Positions 57,501 to 64,000 of a stretch of 64,000 bases of DNA are shown here, in pieces (within the stretch, counting starts at the first letter, position 1; each line of letters starts with the position of its first letter). Made by a program: the position numbers and the translations under genes. Source of the DNA: Mauremys mutica (Eukaryota; Chordata; Testudines; Geoemydidae); NCBI RefSeq assembly GCF_020497125.1, contig NC_059079.1, positions 52,897,114-52,961,113 on the forward strand. The letters are read 5' to 3'. The notes below the pieces were generated by a model. The model was not told the DNA's origin. It made no database searches and saw only the letters and a list, made by a program, of their open reading frames with translations.

Positions 57501-58269
57501 GTTTATATAACTGAACCCTCCTTGACCAAACATTTTTTTTCAATTAAGGAAAGCTAAGAAATAGAGAACAGATGTCTAAGACTCCATGTGACCTTATTTC
57601 CTGTTGAATACTTAACTAACAGTTCTCTGTGTCATTCTGCTAATGTGCTAGAGTGCATTTACAGCAACTGAATTCACTTGGCACAGTGACACAACAGGGA
57701 ATCTGAATGTTAGATTCAGTTTCTATTATGGAACATTTTCTACAGCATGTAGTGTAGTGTAGTGTCTGATCACGTATGACAGTGTAAGCCATCCATTCAC
57801 TACTCATACTACTTGCACCTCATACTACCAGTTACTCATACTACTTGAGGCTCTCTCATGCCAGAGGAAATAAATAACTTTCAGATAAAGACCCAGCCCT
57901 TTTCAAAGGTGACATATTACTCTGCAAGCCGTTAGAAAAAAAAATCACTCTGTTTACACTTAATCACCCGATTAAGTTAACTGAGTGAAAGTTCTAATTT
58001 TGTTTTTAAATAATTTTAAATGTATCAGATTTTCTAAACAGGACTAGTATATTGGTGTATTCATTGGATACCGTGTACTCTAACATCACTAGTGCAAGCA
58101 GGGTGGTACTCTCCAGTACACAGTACCAGCAAGAGATTTTTAGTTGGTACAGGGTACCAGAAAGACTTGGGGCTAGCACCCCCATCTGGGGGGGAAGGGA
58201 GGGAAATGCACTCTGCTTCTTAAAGGAGCAGAACACTAATAGGGAGGGCATTCATTCTTTATATGGCTT
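54548..58269. other. Unassigned
   Basis: No gene. Short G runs at 56105-56112, a C run near 57132-57140, and small direct repeats ('tagtgtagtgtag', 57748-57762). Nothing else recognised. Confidence 0.4.
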
Positions 58270-58347
58270 TAACAGCACAATACATATGCTAACAAACTTA
58301 AACAAAGGCCTTTTTAAAGTTTGTTAGCATCTGTATTGTGCTGTTAA
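58270..58347. repeat. Inverted repeat with about 30-bp arms
   Basis: Arm TTAACAGCACAATACATATG/CTAACAAACTT faces AAGTTTGTTAG/CATCTGTATTGTGCTGTTAA over a 17-base loop, with two or three mismatches. It may be a tiny MITE; a target duplication is not evident. Confidence 0.75.
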
Positions 58348-58618
58348 GCTGGTCAGGAGTCCTCAAGAGGGGAGGGGTTGCGGGGGAGGAAGGAAGGTGT
58401 TTAAACAGTGTTTTTGATTCTGTTTCTCCCCATTGGTCTGAATTATCTATGACATTCATCTCAAAGAGGCAGAGGTTCACAGATTTGCAAACCTAAAAAC
58501 CTGTGTTATGCTTTAAACCACCTCAGCACATATGAGGTTTATGAACATTAAAAAGTTAACTGCAAAGGAATGCTGAAGCCCATTAACCTGAATGTGTGCT
58601 GGTCATTATACCCTCACT

Positions 58619-59094
58619 CAGTGATGAGCTGCCAAAATCTTAACAACCGGTTCCCTATAAAAAGTTCTGATTTAAGGGGGGGAGTGGGGGAGGGGACGGG
58701 AGAGATCCTCATGGGGCTGGGGACCTCTGCAGGGCCTGGGCCAATTGCCCCACTTGCCCCCTCCCCGCCCCTCTGGCCAGCCCTGGAGCTTGCAGCACCC
58801 CCGCCCACCTTGCTGGGCCATTCAAAAAGTGGCAGCAGGACAACTCCAGAGCTCAGCTGAGCTGCCCAGCTGGTGCCGGCGGCTGGCCACGCTGCAGCTG
58901 GGGGGAAGCGGGGGAAGGGCCGGGGGAGCCTCAGCCTCCCTTGCTGGGAATCCTGGGAGCAACAGGATGGTCCGGCCCACGGACCAGAGTTCTTTGCCCA
59001 CCCCCTGTCCCTTTAACAACCGGTTCTCCATGGAGGTCTAATTTTAGCAACCGGTTCTTGAGAACCTGTGGGAACCTGCTCCAGCTCACCACTG
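58619..59094. mobile_element. hAT MITE with perfect 8-bp duplication
   Basis: Ends CAGTGATGAGCTGCCAAAA and, in reverse, CAGTGGTGAGCTGGAGCA, flanked by ccctcact (58611-58618 and 59095-59102). Internal 'aaccggttc' blocks occur near both ends. No gene. Confidence 0.92.
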
Positions 59095-59102
59095 CCCTCA
59101 CT

Positions 59103-61820
59103 GACTAAAAGGTGCAGTAACACCTGAACAGCTAAAAATTAACCTTGCCCTTTTAGGCTAAACAGAGTCATGTCACTGGCTCCATCTCTGTTGTTACATA
59201 ACAGATAACAGAACTCCAGTGGGGCATGGTGCTAACACATAGGGTCTCAGGTAGATGGTGTGATTTTTCAGAATCTCTTTTGGGAATAGTCATGAGGTAA
59301 AATAGCTGGTACTTATAATTAAGCTATTTTTATGCATGTATATTCATCTTGGTATCTGAAGTTATAAATATTAGCTATGCTTACTACATGTTTGCTCCTG
59401 TGGTAACGCCCACAAGGTATTTAGCCAGCACGTGAAGAGACAAGTCAAGCTGAATGGCCCATTAAGGAACACTTCACTCACAACGGACCTGTAAAATGCC
59501 TGTCTACACATAATGGATTTTTTGTGAACATTCTAACTAGAATATGGGTGGGGGTGATGGACATGTAACTTGCCCATGTGACTCCAAACACCATCTTTCA
59601 CAGGGAGAAAGATTTCCCTTTACTTGGCAGAAGCTAAAAGGCCCTGGCCTGGAAACATCTCCATTTTGCCTCTTTCCTGCTCCAGTCTCTGAACTATGAA
59701 CCTATACTAATGGGAGCATTCTAATCAAGGGACTGGGGACTTTAAGGTAATCTGGAGCCTTCATATTTCTTTGATCCTTTGCATGTGGACTTATGAGTTG
59801 GATATGGTACAGACACTGTTCTAGCCTCATTGATTGCTGATTTCTCCCTTGCAATGGACAAAGATCAGATGTCTGCTGACTTTCTCACATGAGTCAGCAG
59901 CCTTTGATACCTATGGTATAAGCCCTTGCTTGAGTGGTTTTGTTCTTTCCTCCCCAAATGTCAATGCCTGTTCCCATTGAACTCAATAGCAAAACTCCTT
60001 TTGATTTCAATGGGAACAGCATGTAGCCCCAAGAGATCAGAGAATGTGATTTTGATCCACTGCTTATCTGTCCAGAGACAGTTCTCATGCATGTTCTGCC
60101 AGGCTGATTTTGATTGCCCCTCCTGTATGTCATGCTGAGGAAAAATAATAAAACAATTTGGGCTGTAGTTCTATCAAGACATACATGGCCCACACAGTTC
60201 TATACCTCTTTTCCATCAAACCCAGATGGTGCAGCATCTTTGCTTTCCTAGTGCCTGGCGGAGAGCAATACTTACATAAAGGCAAGCTGGCCGAAGCTTA
60301 GTTTGGACATAAGGTATACACTGATAGTGTGTGAAGGGAAAGTGGGGTGATTGAAAACTTCTTAAATGGAAGAAAGATAGGAAGGACAATTTGGGGTGCT
60401 GCTGGATCCTCAGTGACACCTGGAAGTACAGGTGGCACCAGGGGCCTAAAGCATCATTTTGCAATTGCGTCTGTTTAAATTTTAGACAGGTAAGGGGAGT
60501 GTCGGAGGGGATGAGGAGAGCATGGGGGGCCCAGGCTGGGGGCAGGTCAGAGTCACATGGAGGGTCATCACATCACATGTCCTCCCTTGTGTCCCTCCCA
60601 TGAGTGCAGTACCAGCAAGAAATGATGTCTACTTGCACCACTGTCTAACATCTAGGCCTATATTTATAGTGTTCTTCACAAAAAGTCACAGGACATTTTA
60701 CAGCACAGTATTTTATACCATGCAGTGTGTGATACTGTGTGTGTGCAAGGAAATGTGAGGAACACTCACTAAAGGGTCTGTCCAGAGCAGAAGCCCAGCA
60801 CAAAGTCCTTTGCATCATTTCAGTCCCATTTCAGTCCTTAATGGAGCATAATTATGCACAGGACCTTCCTTACACTGATGAATTTTACTCTACACCTCGT
60901 AAACCAACCATTTAGCTTCCCAGCACTTCCAGGCTACCTGCTGTGGAGTCAGGAGCTGAGCCCCATTAGAGCCAGAGCTCCCAGGCTCTCTCTCCATGGC
61001 AGGGAGCCTGGAAGCCCTGGCATGGTAGGGCTGCCCTAAAGCCACAGAGCCAGGCTCCCTAGCAGCCCAGCAAGCTGTGGGGATCCACTGGAACCCTGCC
61101 TTGGTTTCACCAAAAGTTTATCAACCAGAGATTTCCAAGCAACATTTCAGGTTCAGCACATTTGCATTTCATCAAAAAAATTTCCAGCAAGCTCTAATCA
61201 TAGGCAGCCACCTTCCTCAATACTTTAAAGTGGCAATGTCAGCACTACCCATACCTGGACCCCATAGACTGCAGAGGGTATGCATATGTACAGGAGCTGG
61301 TTGGAGAATGTGAATAAAAAACTGAACATGTGAAAAATTAGCTTTCCATAAAAATTCAAAAAAATTGTCAGAATTTCAATATCAGAAAATTTCAATTAGC
61401 TCTAATATTGACTACAAGAATTTTTTGATATGTTTTCCCCCAAGAGAAGATTATCATTGAACAAAGAGTGTGTATCAGTAATAACACTTGGCACATAGGT
61501 AGTGCCTTGTCCTAAAGATCTCAAAGTACTGCTGCCCCTTTTTGACCCGAGCAGCTAGTCAAAGTTTGGGGCCCTGTTAGGAGCAGAAATTGGTGAGAGT
61601 CAAGTACTCTTTGATGCATTTTTTATTTTTTTTTATTTTTTAAACAAAGAACATACAAAGCCCAGGCTCTCTGAATGCAGAAGAAATCAAATAGCAGGAA
61701 ACAACCTCTACTGATCACACCAGGAGCACCCTTTTCAGCCTGTACCCCCAATCTAAAAACCTCCTCCCAGGTTTCTTCCAGAGTCAGCCAAACTGCTTTC
61801 AGCTGCTCCTTCAGGCTGTC
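59103..61820. other. Unassigned
   Basis: No gene or named repeat; ordinary mixed composition. Confidence 0.4.
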
Positions 61821-61824
61821 TGGC

Positions 61825-63684
61825 CCGGGCCAGATTAACTTTTTGTGGGCCCGGGGCCAAACATATTTGTGGGCCCCCATGGAGCAAGGTGCAGGGGGGC
61901 GGGATGGTCAGTCTCCAAAGTGAAAGGCTGGATGGGGGCAATGAGGCACAGCGCGGTGGGAGCAGCCCCACTCCACGCAGCCCAGCAGGAGGGCACTGTT
62001 TACAAACCTGCAGCTGCCAGATGCACACTGGCCTGCCCAGCCCTGTGCTGCCAGCATGCCCCTTCCCCTTGAGAGTGAGCCCGCACCACACCGCCCCCCT
62101 TTCCCAGTGCCCCACCCTTATGCCCAGTGCGCCCTCGCCCAGAGACCTCCACCACAGATCGCTATGCCCAAGCCCCCACCCCTCCCAGAGATCTCCCCCA
62201 CTGGCCTCCCACCACAACTGCACAGCACCCTGCACACCACACCACTCGCCCAGAGCCCCCTGCCCATAGACCTCCTCACTGCCCATCATCTCTCTCACAG
62301 TTCCACCATCACAGCTGCACAGCCCCCCATATTCCTGAGGGGATTCTGCACCAAAACATTAAAAATTCTGTGCACAATATTTTAAAATTCTGCAAATGTT
62401 ATTTGTCAACAAATAAATGTGGAGGCTCCAGCATGGCAGTGGGAGCACAGGCCACTGGTTGCATGGAGGTAGGAGATCACCCTGCAGCCTCGCCCCTTCC
62501 CACCCCAGGACAGGGACTCAGCAGTGAGGCTGCACCCGACCCTGACACAGTACAAGGGCCAGGCCTGCCCCAGAAACACCCTGGGGCCCTGCCCCCCTGT
62601 GCCAGGCGCAACAGGTGTGGATGAGCAGGCTCAGCCCAGCAGCAGGATCCAAGTGCAGAGGGACCTAGTGTGGGGGGATCCAGGTGGGGGTAAAAGTTCA
62701 CTGTGGGGCAATCTGGCTGCGGGTGGCTCAGTGGGAGATCTGGATGCACAGAAGCTCATTGCAGCGTTCCAGGTGCAGGGGCAATGGGACTCTGCAGGGA
62801 ATCCAGATGAAGGCGTTTGGGGCTCAGTGGAGGGGTCTAGGTGCAGGGGAGGTGGGGTTCATTTGGGTGGGGGTCCAGGTGGTTGGGGCTCAGTGGGGAG
62901 GGTGTCTGGGGGGGCTCATCGGGGTGGTACAGATGCAGGAGAGGTAGGGCTTGTCAGTGTGAGGGGTCAATAGGCCTGCTTAACAGGGGAGCCCCAGTTT
63001 CTGCCAAAGGGATGGTTCATGCTGGGCTCCAGCCCCTGCCCCCGCTTCCCCTATCCCCGTCCCATGCCCCTTCCCCACCGCTCCATCTCCTCCCCATCCC
63101 ACCCCTTCCTTCCTCACTGCCTCTTTCCCCCTGCCCCCTTCTCTTCCCCATCCCATGCCTCTTCCCCACTGCTCCATCTCCTCCCTAGGCTTGGGAAGCA
63201 GGGTGGAAATCGGCTCCCAGCACGAGTTGGTGAAGCGGGTTGGGGCCAGGTCGCTCCACTTCCTGCCGCCCGGTGATTGCAAGGCAGGTCCAACCCCGCA
63301 CTAAGGGGGCGACGGGAAGTGGAGTGACCCAGCCCCAGCCTGCTCTGCTCTGCTCCCCTGGCTCCCAGACTTTGGGGGAGGGAGGGAACCTCCCCCCAGC
63401 ACTCACCGGTGGCACAGAGCAGGCTGGGGCTGGCTCACTCCACTTCCCGCTGCCCAGTGAGCATAGGGCAGGCCCAGCCCCTGCTGCAGTCCCCCAGGAC
63501 ACGTAGCTCAGGGAAGGGAGTTTAGGGAGGGGAAGGGGTAGAATGAGGGCAGTCTGGGGCACAGCAGGGGTGGGAAGAGGTGGGGCAGAGGCAGAACAGG
63601 GGCAGGCCGGCCAGGGATCGGGCTGCCTGTGGACCCTTCTGACTCTGGGCCCAGCGCCATGGCAAACCTGGTACTGGCTGTCTC
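61825..63684. repeat. GC-rich composite repeat block
   Basis: Begins 'ggcccgggccagattaac' and ends with 'ctgggcccagcgccatgg', with an inner piece (62335-62460, 'ggggattctgcaccaaaaca') that I know as a separate turtle repeat. Long frames across it are low-complexity Pro/Gly shadows without protein features. Confidence 0.5.
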
Positions 63685-63696
63685 TGTATATTTTCA

Positions 63697-63894
63697 AGTA
63701 TCAGAGGGGTAGCCGTGTTAGTCTGGATCTGTAAAAGCAGCAAAGAGTCTTGTGGCACCTTATAGACTAACAGACGTTTTGGAGCATGAGCTTTCGTGGG
63801 TGAATACCCACTTCGTCAGATGCATCATTCGTTGGAGCTCATGCTCCAAAACGTCTGTTAGTCTATAAGGTGCCATAAGACTCTTTGCTGCTTT
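63697..63894. repeat. Foldback repeat with 12-bp target duplication
   Basis: Same family as 11519 and 17371: a forward unit (63697-63827) is followed by a shorter inverted unit (63833-63894). Flanks are tgtatattttca on both sides (63685-63696 and 63895-63906). On the minus strand CTGACGA and CGAAAG surround a GTGGG/CCCAC hairpin (63791-63819). Confidence 0.85.
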
Positions 63895-63906
63895 TGTATA
63901 TTTTCA

Positions 63907-64000
63907 GTTTCTGTGTCTTCTCTCTCACCCCACTCCATCCAAAACACAAACAAGCACCCCAGGTCGCAATACCCAGTCGAAACCTCCACCAACCTGGTGT
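63907..64000. other. Unassigned window end
   Basis: Short flank; nothing recognised. Confidence 0.4.

Noticed and set aside
61753..63697. Several frames of 100-180 codons
   Set aside because: Low-complexity shadows of a GC-rich repeat block; both strands and several frames are open at once.

Overview
The window is vertebrate nuclear DNA, most likely from a turtle. That is an inference from its repeats: several CR1 LINE pieces, MIR-like SINEs, hAT and Harbinger DNA transposons with their small non-autonomous relatives, and the interspersed repeat with the 'prime-time' motif CTATAAGGTGCCAC. I found no convincing host gene exon at its native place. Long stretches (1-6.9 kb, 14.8-17.3 kb, 20.7-22.9 kb, 35.2-37.0 kb, 54.6-58.6 kb, 59.1-61.8 kb) hold nothing I can name and look like intronic or intergenic sequence.

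The centre of interest is 22.86-32.79 kb. An almost complete Harbinger (PIF) DNA transposon, with 14-bp matching ends and a CAA target duplication, carries a rightward two-exon Myb/SANT-like DNA-binding gene and a leftward DDE transposase gene. Each gene is damaged by at least one in-frame stop. The intron of the Myb-like gene has received two endogenous retroviruses (ERVs) of one family, in opposite orientation and only about 140 bp apart, each with its own 6-bp target duplication (gtagaa and ggacag).

Both ERVs have 289-290-bp LTRs with TATA box and AATAAA, a polypurine tract, and related leader and 3' sequences. In both, nearly all of gag, pol and env is gone and cellular sequence sits in its place. 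The leftward ERV (26589-30280) holds an uninterrupted 586-codon frame: a Gag matrix-like start with a myristoylation motif, then about 364 residues that I recognise as the coiled coil of golgin-160 (GOLGA3) without introns, then the C-terminal part of a retroviral integrase. Its leader also holds a 0.66-kb segment ending in a 24-nt poly(A). The rightward ERV (24091-26439) starts with the same few Gag codons and then jumps into the end of a PDZ domain that matches PDZD11. The LTR pairs are 289/289 and 289/290 identical, so both insertions are recent. The layout resembles that of acute transforming retroviruses (gag-host gene-pol fusions), but here two neighbouring germline copies of one family carry two different host genes.

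The remaining sequence is a layered set of transposons. From left to right: a G-rich minisatellite and a GC-rich MITE (6.9-8.05 kb); foldback and simple copies of a repeat with hammerhead-ribozyme-like boxes (9.2, 11.5, 17.4, 63.7 kb); a Ty3/Gypsy-type gag fragment (12.8-13.3 kb); a Tigger-like element split by a hAT MITE (13.6-14.3 kb); a 2.85-kb hAT element with transposase C-terminus and nested MITEs (17.85-20.7 kb); an LTR with a Harbinger MITE inside (34.2-34.95 kb); a hAT foldback with two opposed copies of the transposase end (37.03-38.86 kb); a nested cluster (40.2-43.7 kb); CR1 fragments (41.5, 45.0-46.1, 50.6-51.7, 52.1-54.5 kb), the last split by a 1.1-kb solo LTR; and more hAT-type MITEs to the right end.
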